A DNA stretch of 64,000 bases, taken from Paracoccaceae bacterium. GTDB taxonomy: Bacteria; Pseudomonadota; Alphaproteobacteria; Rhodobacterales; Rhodobacteraceae. Numbering within the stretch: position 1 is the stretch's first letter; each line of letters opens with the position of its first letter. Where the stretch lies: the NCBI GenBank assembly GCA_016938875.1, contig JAFGTV010000008.1, forward strand, positions 310,001 to 374,000, in the 5' to 3' direction. Made by a program: the position numbers and the translations under genes. Below the pieces are notes generated by a model. That model saw only the letters and a program-made list of their open reading frames with translations, had not been told where the DNA came from and made no database searches. Below are positions 40,081 through 50,584 of this stretch, piece by piece.

Positions 40081-42042
40081 ATGTCCCCTGTCGTCTCCCT
40101 CGCCACGGCCCGGCGCGTCCCCGCCGAGGCCGCGCAGCCCCCGCGCCGCAGCGACCTGCGGCTGGGCGAGTTGCTGTTGGCCACCGGGGAGCTGGCCCCC
40201 GCGGCACTGGACCGCGCGCTGGCCGATCATCCGCGGATGGACCTGCGGCTGGGCGACCTGCTGGTGGCGCGCGGCGATGTCTCGCGCGCGGCGGTGACCG
40301 GGGCGCTGTGCTGTCAGCACGCAACCGGACAGGCCGATTTCAGCGCCCATCCCCCCGACCCCCGGCTGATCGACGTGATGGGGCCCGCGCGCTGTTTGCG
40401 CGACGGTCTGCTGCCCTGGCGCCGGGTTGGCGCCGCCACGCTGATCGCGACCTGTCGCCCCGACCGTTTCGCCGCCATGGCCCGCGACCTGCCCGCCGAG
40501 CTGACCCCGGCGATCATGGTGATCTGCACCGAGGACGACCTGCAACAGGCCCTGGCGACATGCCGCGCGCCTGCGCTGGCGCGCGCGGCCGAAACCCGCG
40601 TGCCCGCCGACGAAAGCTGTCGGGCCTGGTATGGCGCAGGGCCGCGCGCGGCTGTCGTGCTGATGCTGGTCGCGCTGATCGTGGCGTTGCTTTGGGCCCC
40701 GGCCGCGACATTTCTCGGCCTGACCTTGTGGACCGTGGGCTGGATGACCATCGGCAGCCTGCTCAAGACCGCCGCCGCCCTGGCCGAGCTTTACGCCGCC
40801 AACCGCGCGCGCCGTCACCCGCCCCCCGCGCCACCAACGATCGCGCGCTTGCCGGTAGTGTCGATCCTGGTCCCGCTTTACCGCGAAACCGAACTTGCCC
40901 CGCGGTTGATCGCGCGGCTGGCACGCCTGGACTATCCCCGCGCGCTGTTGGACATCTGCCTGGTGACCGAGGCGGGCGACGAGGAAACCCGCGCGATGCT
41001 GGCCGCCACCCGCCTGCCGCCCTGGATGCGCAGCCTGAGCGTGCCCGAGGGCGCGCTCAAGACCAAGCCGCGCGCGCTGAACTATGCGCTGGAATTCTGC
41101 CACGGCTCGATCATCGGGATCTATGACGCCGAGGACGCCCCCGCCCCCGACCAGATCCGCAAGATGGTCGCCCATTTCCATGCCCGCGGCCCCGACGTGG
41201 CCTGCCTGCAGGGGGTGCTGGATTTCTATAATGCGCGGGCCAACTGGCTGTCGCGCTGTTTTGCCATCGAATACGCGGCCTGGTTCCGGGTGGTGCTGCC
41301 GGGGCTGGCGCGGCTGGGCCTGCCGGTGCCTTTGGGCGGCACGACGCTGTTCTTTCGCCGCCCCGCGCTAGAGGCGTTGGGCGGCTGGGACGCCCATAAC
41401 GTGACCGAGGATGCCGATTTGGGCCTGCGCCTGGCGCGCCACGGTTACCGGACCGAGTTCCTGGACAGCGTGACCGAGGAAGAGGCCAATTGCAGCGCCT
41501 GGCCCTGGGTGCGGCAACGCTCGCGCTGGCTCAAGGGGTATGCGATGACCTGGACCACCCATATGCGCCGCCCGGCCCTGCTGTGGCGACAATTGGGGGG
41601 ATGGGGATTTTTCGGGGTGCAGGTTCTGTTCCTGGGCACCCTCAGCCAGTTCCTGTTCATGCCGCTGATCTGGTCGTTCTGGGCGTTTCCGCTGGGGCTG
41701 GATCATCCACTGGCCCAGGTTATCCCGCCGGCCGGGTTCGGCGTGCTCTTCGTGGTGTTCATCGGGGCTGAGCTGGTCACGCTGGGTGTCGGCGCGATGG
41801 GATTGGCGCGCGCCGGAAAGGCGGGGCTGATCCCCTGGCTGCCGACCTTGCATGTGTATTTTCCGCTGGCCGCGCTGGCCTCTTACAAGGCGCTGTGGGA
41901 AATGGCGGCGCGGCCGTTTTATTGGGACAAGACCCGGCACGGCCTGCACGGGCCGGATGCCGAGATCGACGCGCACCCGCCCGCGCCGGCATCAGCGCCG
42001 CACGGAGATCAGCTCTCGGCCAGCCGCACGTCGGCGTCGTGA
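40081..42042 (+). CDS. Membrane glycosyltransferase (GT2) with N-terminal MshEN-type domain
   Basis: This 653-residue inner-membrane glycosyltransferase has family 2 motifs: DAED from Asp349, EDAD at 443-446 and QRSRW at 479-483, the processive-type pattern seen in cellulose and related polysaccharide synthases. Membrane helices flank the catalytic domain (about 195-235 and 500-610). The first 85 residues (LRLGELLLATGELAPAALDRALADH, LRLGDLLVARGDVSRAAVTGAL) look like the c-di-GMP-binding MshEN/GspE N-terminal domain, suggesting second-messenger control. The product is unknown. Its 3' end overlaps the GntR gene tail to tail by 34 bases. Confidence 0.87.
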   Translation: MSPVVSLATARRVPAEAAQPPRRSDLRLGELLLATGELAPAALDRALADHPRMDLRLGDLLVARGDVSRAAVTGALCCQHATGQADFSAHPPDPRLIDVMGPARCLRDGLLPWRRVGAATLIATCRPDRFAAMARDLPAELTPAIMVICTEDDLQQALATCRAPALARAAETRVPADESCRAWYGAGPRAAVVLMLVALIVALLWAPAATFLGLTLWTVGWMTIGSLLKTAAALAELYAANRARRHPPPAPPTIARLPVVSILVPLYRETELAPRLIARLARLDYPRALLDICLVTEAGDEETRAMLAATRLPPWMRSLSVPEGALKTKPRALNYALEFCHGSIIGIYDAEDAPAPDQIRKMVAHFHARGPDVACLQGVLDFYNARANWLSRCFAIEYAAWFRVVLPGLARLGLPVPLGGTTLFFRRPALEALGGWDAHNVTEDADLGLRLARHGYRTEFLDSVTEEEANCSAWPWVRQRSRWLKGYAMTWTTHMRRPALLWRQLGGWGFFGVQVLFLGTLSQFLFMPLIWSFWAFPLGLDHPLAQVIPPAGFGVLFVVFIGAELVTLGVGAMGLARAGKAGLIPWLPTLHVYFPLAALASYKALWEMAARPFYWDKTRHGLHGPDAEIDAHPPAPASAPHGDQLSASRTSAS

Positions 42043-42662
42043 CGCAACCGCGCCTCGAAGGCGATGGAGATATGCTTTTTCAGCGCCGCGTTGGCCGCGT
42101 CGCCATCGCCCGCCTCGATCGCCGCGACGATGGCATCATGTTCGGCCAGCGCATCCTGCCCACGCCCCTCGATCGCCAGCGAGGTCGTCGCCATCAGCGC
42201 CATGGTCCGATGCACCAGGTCCAGCTGTTGCACCAGATAGCGGTTGTGCGAGGCCAGGTGGATCTGCTTGTGAAAGCGGCGGTTGGCACGCGCCAGGGCG
42301 GCAGGGTCGTTCAACAGCTTATAGTCGTCCGCAACCATGCCGCGCAGCACGCGGACCTCTTCGATGGTGGCGTGGCGGGCGGCCAGGCGCGCGGCCAGCC
42401 CCTCCAGTTCCGTGCGCACGACGTAAAGCTCGGCCATCTGGTCATGGCTGAGCGAGGCGACAATCAGCGAGCGGCCGTCACGCGCCAACAGGGACTGGGT
42501 TTCCAACCGCTGCAACGCCTCGCGGATGGGGGTGCGCGACACGCCGAACCGTTCGGCCAGTTCGCTTTCCACCAGGCGGTCCCCAGGCACGTAAATCCCG
42601 ACGTCGATCGCCTCGAGGATCAGTTCATAGGCGTCTTTATGCGCCAATCTGGCGTCCTTCAT
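42009..42662 (-). CDS. GntR family transcriptional regulator (FCD domain)
   Basis: This 217-residue regulator has a winged helix (GIYVPGDRLVESELAERFGVSRTPIREALQRLETQSLLAR, residues about 22-62) and an FCD ligand domain (LEGLAARLAARHATIEEV, then HKQIHLASHN with metal-binding histidines). The start at 42662 (MKDARLAHKDAYELIL) has AGGAG six bases upstream; ATGs at 42677 and 42689 do not. The ligand may be an organic acid, but neighbours give no hint. It is divergent from the HAD phosphatase gene. Confidence 0.9.
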   Translation of the reverse strand: MKDARLAHKDAYELILEAIDVGIYVPGDRLVESELAERFGVSRTPIREALQRLETQSLLARDGRSLIVASLSHDQMAELYVVRTELEGLAARLAARHATIEEVRVLRGMVADDYKLLNDPAALARANRRFHKQIHLASHNRYLVQQLDLVHRTMALMATTSLAIEGRGQDALAEHDAIVAAIEAGDGDAANAALKKHISIAFEARLRHDADVRLAES

Positions 42663-42762
42663 CGGGGGCTCCTGCATACGATGGTCCACACTTGGGTTCC
42701 ACGGCGCCGCAAATCAAGGGGCCGTGATTGTGCCGATTGCCGCAGGACGCTATGTGAGGCGC

Positions 42763-43410
42763 ATGATTGGCCCTGATTTCACCCATGTGCGCGGCTGGGT
42801 CTTTGACCTGGACAACACGCTTTACCCGCCCGAGGCGCGGCTCTTCGACCAGATCGAGGTGCGCATGACCGCCTATGTGATGCAGGCGCTGGGCGTCGAT
42901 GACGCCGAGGCCAACCGCCTGCGCAAGCAGTACTGGGCGGACTATGGCACAACCCTGGCCGGGCTGATGCAGGTGCATGGCGTCGATCCGGGGCCCTACC
43001 TGACCGTGGTGCACGACATTTCGCTGGATCACCTCGCGCCGGACCCGGCCCTGCGCGCGGGGCTGCTGGCGCTGCCGGGGCGGCGGATCGTCTATACCAA
43101 CGGCTCTGCCCCCTATGCCGAACGGGTGCTGGCCGCGCGCGGGCTGGCGGGGGTGTTCGATGCGGTCTACGGGGTGGAACACGCAGGCTTTCGCCCCAAG
43201 CCTGAGCGCGCGGCGTTCCAGGCGGTTTTTGACCGCGATGGACTCGCGCCCGAAACGGCGGCGATGTTCGAGGACGACCCGCGCAACCTGGCCGCCCCCC
43301 ACGCGATGGGCATGCGGACCGTCCATGTCGCGCCCGCCCCGCACGCGGCGGCGCATATCCACCACCACACCGACGACCTGGCCGGGTTCCTGGCCCGGCT
43401 GGCCGGCTGA
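42763..43410 (+). CDS. Pyrimidine 5'-nucleotidase-like HAD phosphatase
   Basis: This 215-residue HAD-superfamily hydrolase has motif I DLDNTLYP (Asp15, Asp17), motif II VYTNGSA, motif III Lys in FRPKPERAAF and motif IV FEDDPRNL. The sequence resembles the pyrimidine 5'-nucleotidase subgroup (SDT1-type) that dephosphorylates UMP or CMP. The start at 42763 (MIGPDFTHVRGWVFDL) has GAGGC upstream; an earlier in-frame ATG is weaker. The C-terminus is histidine-rich (HAAAHIHHHTDDL), perhaps metal binding. Confidence 0.88.
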   Translation: MIGPDFTHVRGWVFDLDNTLYPPEARLFDQIEVRMTAYVMQALGVDDAEANRLRKQYWADYGTTLAGLMQVHGVDPGPYLTVVHDISLDHLAPDPALRAGLLALPGRRIVYTNGSAPYAERVLAARGLAGVFDAVYGVEHAGFRPKPERAAFQAVFDRDGLAPETAAMFEDDPRNLAAPHAMGMRTVHVAPAPHAAAHIHHHTDDLAGFLARLAG

Positions 43411-43496
43411 GCGGAAAGCGCGCGCAATGGTGTGACACTTTGTCGCATCCCGCCAAACGCCGCATTTGTTTCTATGGCGCCAAAGGGGAGACATTC

Positions 43497-43742
43497 ATGA
43501 AATCGAATATTTCGACCAGCCGCGCGCTCTGGCTGCGAATCGTCCTGGCCATTCCGGTCATCGGCTGGGTTGTGCGCGACCTGCTGGAGGGCGACAAGGA
43601 CTCGATCTGGTATCTGCTCGGGGGGCTGGGATGCCTGTGGGTGATCGCCATCATGACCTGGGGCGTGCCGGCCCTGTATCTGCCCGCAGTGGCGGCGGTG
43701 CCGTTCATGCTGATCGTTATCCTGCTGATCAGCCGCGGCTAG
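43497..43742 (+). CDS. Small membrane protein, function unknown
   Basis: This 81-residue protein has three hydrophobic stretches: LWLRIVLAIPVIGWVVRDLL, DSIWYLLGGLGCLWVIAIMTWG and ALYLPAVAAVPFMLIVILLI. A GGGGAG sequence precedes the ATG. I recognise no family. The length and the helices suggest an inner-membrane protein. It stands alone between the HAD phosphatase and the FAD monooxygenase. Confidence 0.72.
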   Translation: MKSNISTSRALWLRIVLAIPVIGWVVRDLLEGDKDSIWYLLGGLGCLWVIAIMTWGVPALYLPAVAAVPFMLIVILLISRG

Positions 43743-43803
43743 CGGCACAAGCCCCCTTGGACCCCGGCCCGCCACGGGCTATCTGGGGGTCAGGAGGCAC
43801 CTC

Positions 43804-45012
43804 ATGACCCGCATTTCCACCGATATCCTGGTTTCCGGCGGCGGCGTCGCCGGGCTGACCGCGGCGGCCGCCTTTGGCGCGGCCGGTTTTTCCGTGATCT
43901 GCGTCGATCCCACCCCCCCCGTGACCGACGAGACGGCCGAGGGCGCGGACCTGCGCACCACCGCGTTCCTGCAACCCTCGCTCGAGGTGCTGCGCGCGGC
44001 GGGGCTGTGGGACCGGTTGGCGCCCCATGCCACGGACCTGCAAATCATGCGCATCGTGGATGCCGGCGGCAAGACACCCAGCCCACGCATCACCCGCGAT
44101 TTCAACGCCTCGGACATTTCCGACCTGCCGTTCGGATGGAACCTGCCCAACTGGCTGCTGCGCCGCGAAATGGTCGCCCGCCTGGCCGAGATGGAGAATG
44201 TGGATTTCCGCCCCGGTATCGGCACCAAATCGGTGCTGACCCGCGACACCGAGGCGATCGTGACCCTCAGCGATGGCTGCCGCGTGTCGGCCCGCCTGCT
44301 GATCGCCGCCGACGGGCGCAATTCCCCGGTGCGCACGGCGCTGGGAATCGGTGTGCGCACCATGCGCTACGGGCAAAAGGCGCTGGCCTTTGCCGTCACC
44401 CACCCCCAGCCGCATCACAACGTCTCGACCGAGATCCACCGCTCGGGCGGGCCATTCACCCTGGTGCCGCTGCCCGACCGGGATGGCAAGCCGTGCTCGG
44501 CCGTGGTCTGGATGGAACGCGGGCCCGAGGCGCTGCGCCTGGCCGCCCTGCCCGAGGCCGAGTTCAACGCCGAGCTGACCGCGCGATCCGGCGCGATCTT
44601 TGGCCCGCTGGTGCTGGCCACCCGGCGCACCGTCTGGCCGATCATCAGCCAGATCGCGGACCGCTTTGACGGCGAACGCACCGCGCTGATCGCCGAGGCC
44701 GCGCATGTGGTGCCGCCGATCGGCGCGCAGGGCCTGAACATGAGCCTGGCCGACACCCGCGTGTTGCTGGAGCTGGCCCAGGCCACCCCCGACGACCTGG
44801 GCAGCGCGCGGATGCTGGCAACCTATAACCGGCGCCGACGCCCCGAGGTTCTGGCCCGCGTGACCGGCATCGACATGCTCAACCGCGCCTCGATGCGGGG
44901 CGAGCGGGTGCTGCGCGACCTGCGCGCGGCGGGGGTTGCGGCACTTTATACGCTCAAACCCGTGCGCAAGTCGCTGATGCGGGTCGGCATGGGCATGGGA
45001 ACCAAGGGCTAG
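43804..45012 (+). CDS. UbiH/UbiF/Coq6-type FAD-dependent monooxygenase
   Basis: This 402-residue flavoprotein monooxygenase of the UbiH/COQ6 family introduces ring hydroxyls of ubiquinone with O2 and NAD(P)H. The FAD Rossmann motif is GGGVAGLTAAAAFGAAG (residues about 12-28). The middle has RLLIAADGRNSPVR (the DG motif), and the flavin ribityl motif is in ALIAEAAHVVPPIGAQGLNMSLADT. Whether it acts as UbiH, UbiI or UbiF (or the multi-position UbiL) cannot be told. Its presence beside ubiTUV in this window indicates both aerobic and anaerobic ubiquinone routes. The stop overlaps the Lrp gene via CTAG. Confidence 0.9.
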   Translation: MTRISTDILVSGGGVAGLTAAAAFGAAGFSVICVDPTPPVTDETAEGADLRTTAFLQPSLEVLRAAGLWDRLAPHATDLQIMRIVDAGGKTPSPRITRDFNASDISDLPFGWNLPNWLLRREMVARLAEMENVDFRPGIGTKSVLTRDTEAIVTLSDGCRVSARLLIAADGRNSPVRTALGIGVRTMRYGQKALAFAVTHPQPHHNVSTEIHRSGGPFTLVPLPDRDGKPCSAVVWMERGPEALRLAALPEAEFNAELTARSGAIFGPLVLATRRTVWPIISQIADRFDGERTALIAEAAHVVPPIGAQGLNMSLADTRVLLELAQATPDDLGSARMLATYNRRRRPEVLARVTGIDMLNRASMRGERVLRDLRAAGVAALYTLKPVRKSLMRVGMGMGTKG

Positions 45013-45467
45013 CCCAGCGGGCCGGGGCGGCGTTCCTCGCTGAGGATCACGTTCGCCTCGACATCGCCCACCCCGGGCAGGGTCATGATCCGGCGGCGCA
45101 GCACCCGCTCGAAATCCGACAAATCGCGCGCCACCACGCGCAGCCGGTAATCATAAAGCCCCAGCACATGCTGGACGGTCTGCACCTCGGGGATGGCGGT
45201 CACGGCGCGTTCGAAATCCTCCAGGCTGACGCGGCCCTTGGCGGCCAGTTTCACCCCCAGGAACACCGTCACCCCGAATCCCAGCGCCTCGGCATCCAGC
45301 ACCACCCGCCGCCCGGCGATGACGCCGGTCTCTTCCAGCCGCTTGATCCGCCGCCAGGCCGCCGGTTGCGACAGTCCGAACCGGCGCCCCAACGCGCCGG
45401 CGCTTTGGGTGGCATCCTCGGCCAGGGCGCGCAGGATCTTGCGGTCGGTTTCGTCCAGCGGCGTCAT
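45009..45467 (-). CDS. Lrp/AsnC family transcriptional regulator
   Basis: This 152-residue feast/famine regulator has an N-terminal helix-turn-helix (LDETDRKILRALAEDATQSAGALGRRFGLSQPAAWRRIKRLEETGVI) and the RAM ligand domain (VTVFLGVKLAAKGRVSLEDFERAVTAIPEVQTVQHVLGLYDYRLRVVARD). It is followed by an Lrp paralogue with a four-base overlap (45464-45467), which it is transcribed behind. The pair lies beside ilvC and may sense branched-chain amino acids, but that is inference. It shares a CTAG stop palindrome with the UbiH-type gene. Confidence 0.93.
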   Translation of the reverse strand: MTPLDETDRKILRALAEDATQSAGALGRRFGLSQPAAWRRIKRLEETGVIAGRRVVLDAEALGFGVTVFLGVKLAAKGRVSLEDFERAVTAIPEVQTVQHVLGLYDYRLRVVARDLSDFERVLRRRIMTLPGVGDVEANVILSEERRPGPLG

Positions 45468-45922
45468 AGCGGCAACGCCTCGCTGCGCTTGATGTCGGCG
45501 ACATGCATCAACGCCTCGATATCGGCGATATGGGGCAGGGGCAGGATACGGGTGCGATAAAGTTCCTGGTAATGGGCCATATCGCGGGCCAGCACGTTCA
45601 GCCGCACATCGACCCGGCCCAGAAAGGTGTGAATCTCGCGCAATTCGGGCACCGCTCGGGCGGCGGCGATAAACTCGTCAAAGGCCCGCGGATTGGTCTT
45701 GTCCAGGGTAAAGCGCAGCGAAACCTCGACCGAATAGCCCAGCTTGCGCCAATCAATCACCGCCTCGATCCGCTGGATCACGCCGGTTTCGCGCAGTTTT
45801 TCCATCCGCCGCCAGCAGGTCGCCGGCGTCAGCCCGGCGCGGGTGGCCAGATCGGCGGTGCGAATGCCCGGATCGGCCTGAAGGTGACGCAAGAGCCGCC
45901 GGTCGGTATCGTCTATGGACAT
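45464..45922 (-). CDS. Lrp/AsnC family transcriptional regulator
   Basis: This 152-residue Lrp/AsnC protein (MSIDDTDRRLLRHLQADPGIRTADLATRAGLTPATCWRRMEKLRETGVI, then a RAM domain with VPELREIHTFLGRVDVRLNVLARD) is upstream of the second copy and overlaps it by four bases. It is divergent from ilvC across 132 bases of AT-rich DNA (AATGATCTAATTGCGC and on), where Lrp-type sites would be expected. Tandem Lrp pairs are common in Rhodobacteraceae. The start codon is unambiguous at 45922. Confidence 0.93.
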   Translation of the reverse strand: MSIDDTDRRLLRHLQADPGIRTADLATRAGLTPATCWRRMEKLRETGVIQRIEAVIDWRKLGYSVEVSLRFTLDKTNPRAFDEFIAAARAVPELREIHTFLGRVDVRLNVLARDMAHYQELYRTRILPLPHIADIEALMHVADIKRSEALPL

Positions 45923-45991
45923 GATCCATTCACTTAATGATCTAATTGCGCATGCTTCTTTGCATATGGCCCCTTAAACGTCAAAGATTGA

Positions 45992-47077
<1,086 letters not shown>

Positions 47078-47105
47078 GTCCCTCTTTTTTCGTCACTTTC
47101 GGATT

Positions 47106-47132
47106 GACCCCGGTCCCGCGCCGGGGTCTTTT
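47106..47132 (+). terminator. Intrinsic terminator of ilvC
   Basis: GACCCCGG (47106-47113) and CCGGGGTC (47121-47128) form an 8-bp stem with a seven-base loop, followed by TTTT, 28 bases after the ilvC stop. Confidence 0.9.
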
Positions 47133-47158
47133 CGTTGCAAAATCCCAGAGCGTTCCGC

Positions 47159-48073
47159 ATGCACACACATCCCGAAATCCGGCCCGTCGACTGGGTCATG
47201 GTCGCCACCCTCGGGCTGGTGTGGGGGGCGACCTTTCTGGTGATCGAGATCGCGTTGGCCGGGATCACGCCGTTCTGGCTGGCCTCTGGGCGGATCGGCT
47301 TTGCCGCGGCGCTGACCGGGGGGATCTGGGCGGTGCGCGGCGGGCGGCTCTTTACCGGGGCCGCGCGCGCCTGGGGGGCGATCTTGGCGATTGGCGCGCT
47401 CAGCTCGGCTGTGCCGTTCATGATGCTCAGTTGGGGCCAGCAATATGTCACCAGCGGCTTTGCCGGGGTGTCGATGGCGGCGGTGGCGCTGATGGTGCTG
47501 CCGCTGGCGCATTTCTTCGTGCCGGGCGAGCGGATGAACGCGCGCCGGGTGCTGGGCTTTGGTATCGGTTTTGCCGGGGTTGCCGTGCTGATCGGCGGTC
47601 AGGCGTTTGAAAGCACCGGTGCCGCCCAAGAGGTGCCCGGGCGCATCGCCTGCCTGGCGGCGGCGGGCTGTTACGCGGTCGGCTCGATCCTGACGCGGCG
47701 CTTGCCGCCGGTGGATCCGGTGGCATTGTCGGCGGTGCTGCTGCTGGTGGGGGCCGCGGTGGTGATCCCGGTCGCCTGGGCCGTCGAGGGGCCCCCGCCG
47801 CTACCCGACGGGCGCACCCTGGGGGCATTGGCGGTGCTGGGGCTGTTGCCCACGGCGGGGGCGAACCTGCTGCGCATTCTGGTGATCCGCAGCGCCGGGC
47901 CGACCTTTATGAGCCTGACGAATTACCAGGTGCCGCTGTGGTCGGTGATGTTCGGGGCGCTGCTGCTGAACGAGCCGCTGCCGCCGTCGCTGCTGACCGC
48001 ACTGGGATTGATCCTGGTCGGGGTCGCGCTCAGCCAATGGGGGTCTTTGCGGCGGCTCTTCGGGCGAAGATAA
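47159..48073 (+). CDS. DMT superfamily transporter, EamA domain
   Basis: This 304-residue inner-membrane transporter has two EamA repeats of five helices each. The first begins WVMVATLGLVWGATFLVIEIALAGITPFWLASGRI, the second after about residue 155 (IACLAAAGCYAVGSILTRRLPPVDP). The family exports amino acids and other metabolites; the substrate is unknown. The start at 47159 (MHTHPEIRPVDW) is preferred to an upstream TTG at 47135. It is separated from ilvC by that gene's terminator, so it is a separate unit. It converges on glmM. Confidence 0.9.
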   Translation: MHTHPEIRPVDWVMVATLGLVWGATFLVIEIALAGITPFWLASGRIGFAAALTGGIWAVRGGRLFTGAARAWGAILAIGALSSAVPFMMLSWGQQYVTSGFAGVSMAAVALMVLPLAHFFVPGERMNARRVLGFGIGFAGVAVLIGGQAFESTGAAQEVPGRIACLAAAGCYAVGSILTRRLPPVDPVALSAVLLLVGAAVVIPVAWAVEGPPPLPDGRTLGALAVLGLLPTAGANLLRILVIRSAGPTFMSLTNYQVPLWSVMFGALLLNEPLPPSLLTALGLILVGVALSQWGSLRRLFGRR

Positions 48074-48152
48074 CCAATCGGGCCTTCTCTTTTTCGAACT
48101 TTCTGGGGGAGATCGCGCCGCAGAGATCCCTTTTTATTCAGCGTGTTAGGGG

Positions 48153-48180
48153 AAAAGCGATTGCAGTTTTCCGACAATCG
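48153..48180 (-). terminator. Probable terminator of glmM
   Basis: On the minus strand CGATTG and CAATCG (48175-48180 and 48158-48163) pair around an 11-base loop and are followed by CTTTTCC, about ten bases after the glmM stop. Confidence 0.5.
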
Positions 48181-48189
48181 GCCCGACGA

Positions 48190-49533
48190 TCAGGCCGCGG
48201 CCTCGACCGCGTCGACAACACTGGCCACCACCCGGGTCAGCAGCCCGTCATCCTCACATTCGGCCATCACGCGGATCAACGGCTCGGTCCCCGACTTGCG
48301 GATCAGCAACCGGCCGTTGCCTGCCAGGCTGGCCTCGGCCGCGGCGATCGCGGCCTGCACCGGCGCGCTGCCCAACGGGTCGCCCCCCACCGCATAGCGC
48401 ACGTTGCGCAGCAGTTGCGGCACCCGCTCGAATCGGCGCGACAGGGCCGAGGCGGGCTGACCCGTCTCGACCATGGCGGCGAGGAATTGAAGCCCGGCCA
48501 GCAGACCATCCCCAGTGGTGCCGAAATCGGTCATCACGATATGGCCCGACTGTTCGCCCCCCAGGTTCCACCCGCCCCGGCGCATCGCCTCGACCACATA
48601 GCGGTCACCCACGGCGGTGCGTTCCAGTCGCAGCCCCAGGCCTGAAAGGTGCCGCTCCAACCCCAGGTTCGACATCACCGTGGCCACCAGTGTTGCGTCC
48701 TTCAGCCGCCCCTCGGCGGCCCAGCGTTCGGCAAACAGCGCCATCAGCTGATCGCCATCGGCCACCGCCCCGTTTTCGTCGATGATCATCACCCGGTCGG
48801 CATCGCCATCGAGACAGATCCCCACATCCGCCCCGTGGGCGCAGACCGCGGCGGCGGCCGTATCGGGATGGGTGGACCCACATTTGTCATTAATATTCAG
48901 GCCATTGGGGGACACCCCCAGCGGCACCACCTCGGCGCCCAGTTCCCACAGGACCTCGGGGGCGACCTTGTAGGCCGCGCCGTTGGCGCAATCGATCACC
49001 ACCTTCAGCCCGTCCAGCCGTCGCCCCGCCGGAAAGGTCGTCTTGGTATATTCCCCGTACCGCCACAGCCCGTCGTCGATGCGCCGTGCACTGCCGATAT
49101 TCTCGGGTTGGCTGGGTTCGATCGGACCTTCGAGGATCGCCTCGATCTCGGCCTCGGCCTCATCCGACAGCTTGAAGCCGTCGGGGCCAAAGAACTTGAT
49201 GCCATTATCGTGGTGCGGGTTGTGGCTGGCCGAGATCATGATGCCCAGATCGGCCCGCATCGACCGGGTCAGGAACCCCACCGCGGGCGTCGGCACAGGG
49301 CCCAGCAGCAGCACGTTCATTCCCGTCGAGGTCAGCCCCGCCGTCAGCGCGTTTTCCAGCATATAGCCCGACCGGCGGGTATCCTTGCCGATCACCACCC
49401 GGTGCCGGCTGAGCCCGTCCTTGCGAAAGAAACGGCCCGCCGCAGCCCCCAGCTTCAGCGCCATCTCGGCGGTCATCGGATAGCAGTTGGCCCGCCCGCG
49501 CACGCCATCGGTGCCGAAAATCTTTCTAGCCAT
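48190..49533 (-). CDS. glmM: Phosphoglucosamine mutase
   Basis: GlmM (447 residues) interconverts glucosamine 6-phosphate and 1-phosphate for UDP-GlcNAc, peptidoglycan and lipid A synthesis. The phosphoserine is in [13 protein letters not shown], probably Ser103. The metal-binding loop is DGDADRV, the sugar-binding loop GGEQSGHI and the phosphate loop [11 protein letters not shown]. The start at 49533 ([13 protein letters not shown]) is the family N-terminus; the ATG overlaps the folP stop region by eight bases, so glmM is co-expressed with folB-folP, a common arrangement. Confidence 0.97.
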   Translation of the reverse strand: MARKIFGTDGVRGRANCYPMTAEMALKLGAAAGRFFRKDGLSRHRVVIGKDTRRSGYMLENALTAGLTSTGMNVLLLGPVPTPAVGFLTRSMRADLGIMISASHNPHHDNGIKFFGPDGFKLSDEAEAEIEAILEGPIEPSQPENIGSARRIDDGLWRYGEYTKTTFPAGRRLDGLKVVIDCANGAAYKVAPEVLWELGAEVVPLGVSPNGLNINDKCGSTHPDTAAAAVCAHGADVGICLDGDADRVMIIDENGAVADGDQLMALFAERWAAEGRLKDATLVATVMSNLGLERHLSGLGLRLERTAVGDRYVVEAMRRGGWNLGGEQSGHIVMTDFGTTGDGLLAGLQFLAAMVETGQPASALSRRFERVPQLLRNVRYAVGGDPLGSAPVQAAIAAAEASLAGNGRLLIRKSGTEPLIRVMAECEDDGLLTRVVASVVDAVEAAA

Positions 49534-50545
49534 GTGCCGTCTCCATTCCATAAAGCGCCATGGCCAGTCGCACGGCCTGCCGTGTTTCACCCGCGTCGTG
49601 GACGCGCAGGATCTGCACCCCCTGCGCAATCCCCGCCAGCGCCACCGCGATCGAGCCGGGCGCGCGCCCATCCGCCTGCGCGGCCCCGCCGATGGTGCCG
49701 ATGAACCGCTTGCGCGAGGCCCCCAGCAGGATCGGACAGCCCAGGCCGTGAAACAGGCTCAGCCCCCGGATCAGCGCCAGGTTATGGGCCTGCGTCTTGC
49801 CAAAGCCGATCCCCGGATCGACCACGATCTGCGCGCGCGCGATGCCCGCCGCCTGGGCCGCCGCGATGCGGTGTTCCAGAAAATCATACACATCCAGCAG
49901 CACGTCGTCATAGCGCGGATCGGCCTGCATGGTCTGCGGATCCCCCTGCGCATGCATCAGGCAGACCGGCACACCGGCGCGCGCACTGACCGCGGCCAGC
50001 GCCGGATCATGGGTAAAGGCCGCCACGTCGTTGACCATGTTCGCCCCGGCGTCCAGGGCGGCGCTGGCCACGGCGGCCTTGCGCGTGTCGATCGAGATGG
50101 GCAGGTGCAGACCGGCCGCGCGCAGCGCCGCGATCACCGGGGCGGTGCGGGCGATCTCGTCCTCGACGGGCACCTCGGCGGCGCCGGGCCGGGTGGATTC
50201 GCCCCCGACATCCAGGATATCCGCCGCATCGGCCAGGGCCCGGCCCTGGGCCAGGGCGGCGTCGGGGCGATCGAACCGGCCGCCGTCGGAAAAGCTGTCG
50301 GGCGTGACGTTGAGGATGCCCATGATGCGGGGCCGGTCCATCGTCCGCCCGGCGAGTGCGGGGCGCGGGGCGCACAGCGCCGCGCGCACCTCTTGGGGCA
50401 CGGCATGGGCGGGCACCAGGCGCGGCGGCTCTGTCCGGCAGAGCATCTCGGCCTGGGTGAACCACGCCCAGCCACCGGCCAGCGTCAGCGCATCGGCGGG
50501 GCGGGCGGCGTCGGTCTGGGCAAGGGGGCGATAATAATGGCGCAT
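49526..50545 (-). CDS. folP: Dihydropteroate synthase
   Basis: FolP (339 residues) condenses p-aminobenzoate with dihydropterin pyrophosphate in folate synthesis and is the sulfonamide target. Signature motifs: [24 protein letters not shown], and DPGIGFGKT with the downstream SRKRFIG. About 75 residues precede the TIM barrel ([21 protein letters not shown]...), a typical extension in this group. The start at 50545 is taken from family length; an ATG six codons upstream exists. It lies between folB and glmM. Confidence 0.96.
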   Translation of the reverse strand: MRHYYRPLAQTDAARPADALTLAGGWAWFTQAEMLCRTEPPRLVPAHAVPQEVRAALCAPRPALAGRTMDRPRIMGILNVTPDSFSDGGRFDRPDAALAQGRALADAADILDVGGESTRPGAAEVPVEDEIARTAPVIAALRAAGLHLPISIDTRKAAVASAALDAGANMVNDVAAFTHDPALAAVSARAGVPVCLMHAQGDPQTMQADPRYDDVLLDVYDFLEHRIAAAQAAGIARAQIVVDPGIGFGKTQAHNLALIRGLSLFHGLGCPILLGASRKRFIGTIGGAAQADGRAPGSIAVALAGIAQGVQILRVHDAGETRQAVRLAMALYGMETAHG

Positions 50546-50584
50546 GCTGGGTTGATTGGGCAAATGGCAGGGTTTGACAACCCC

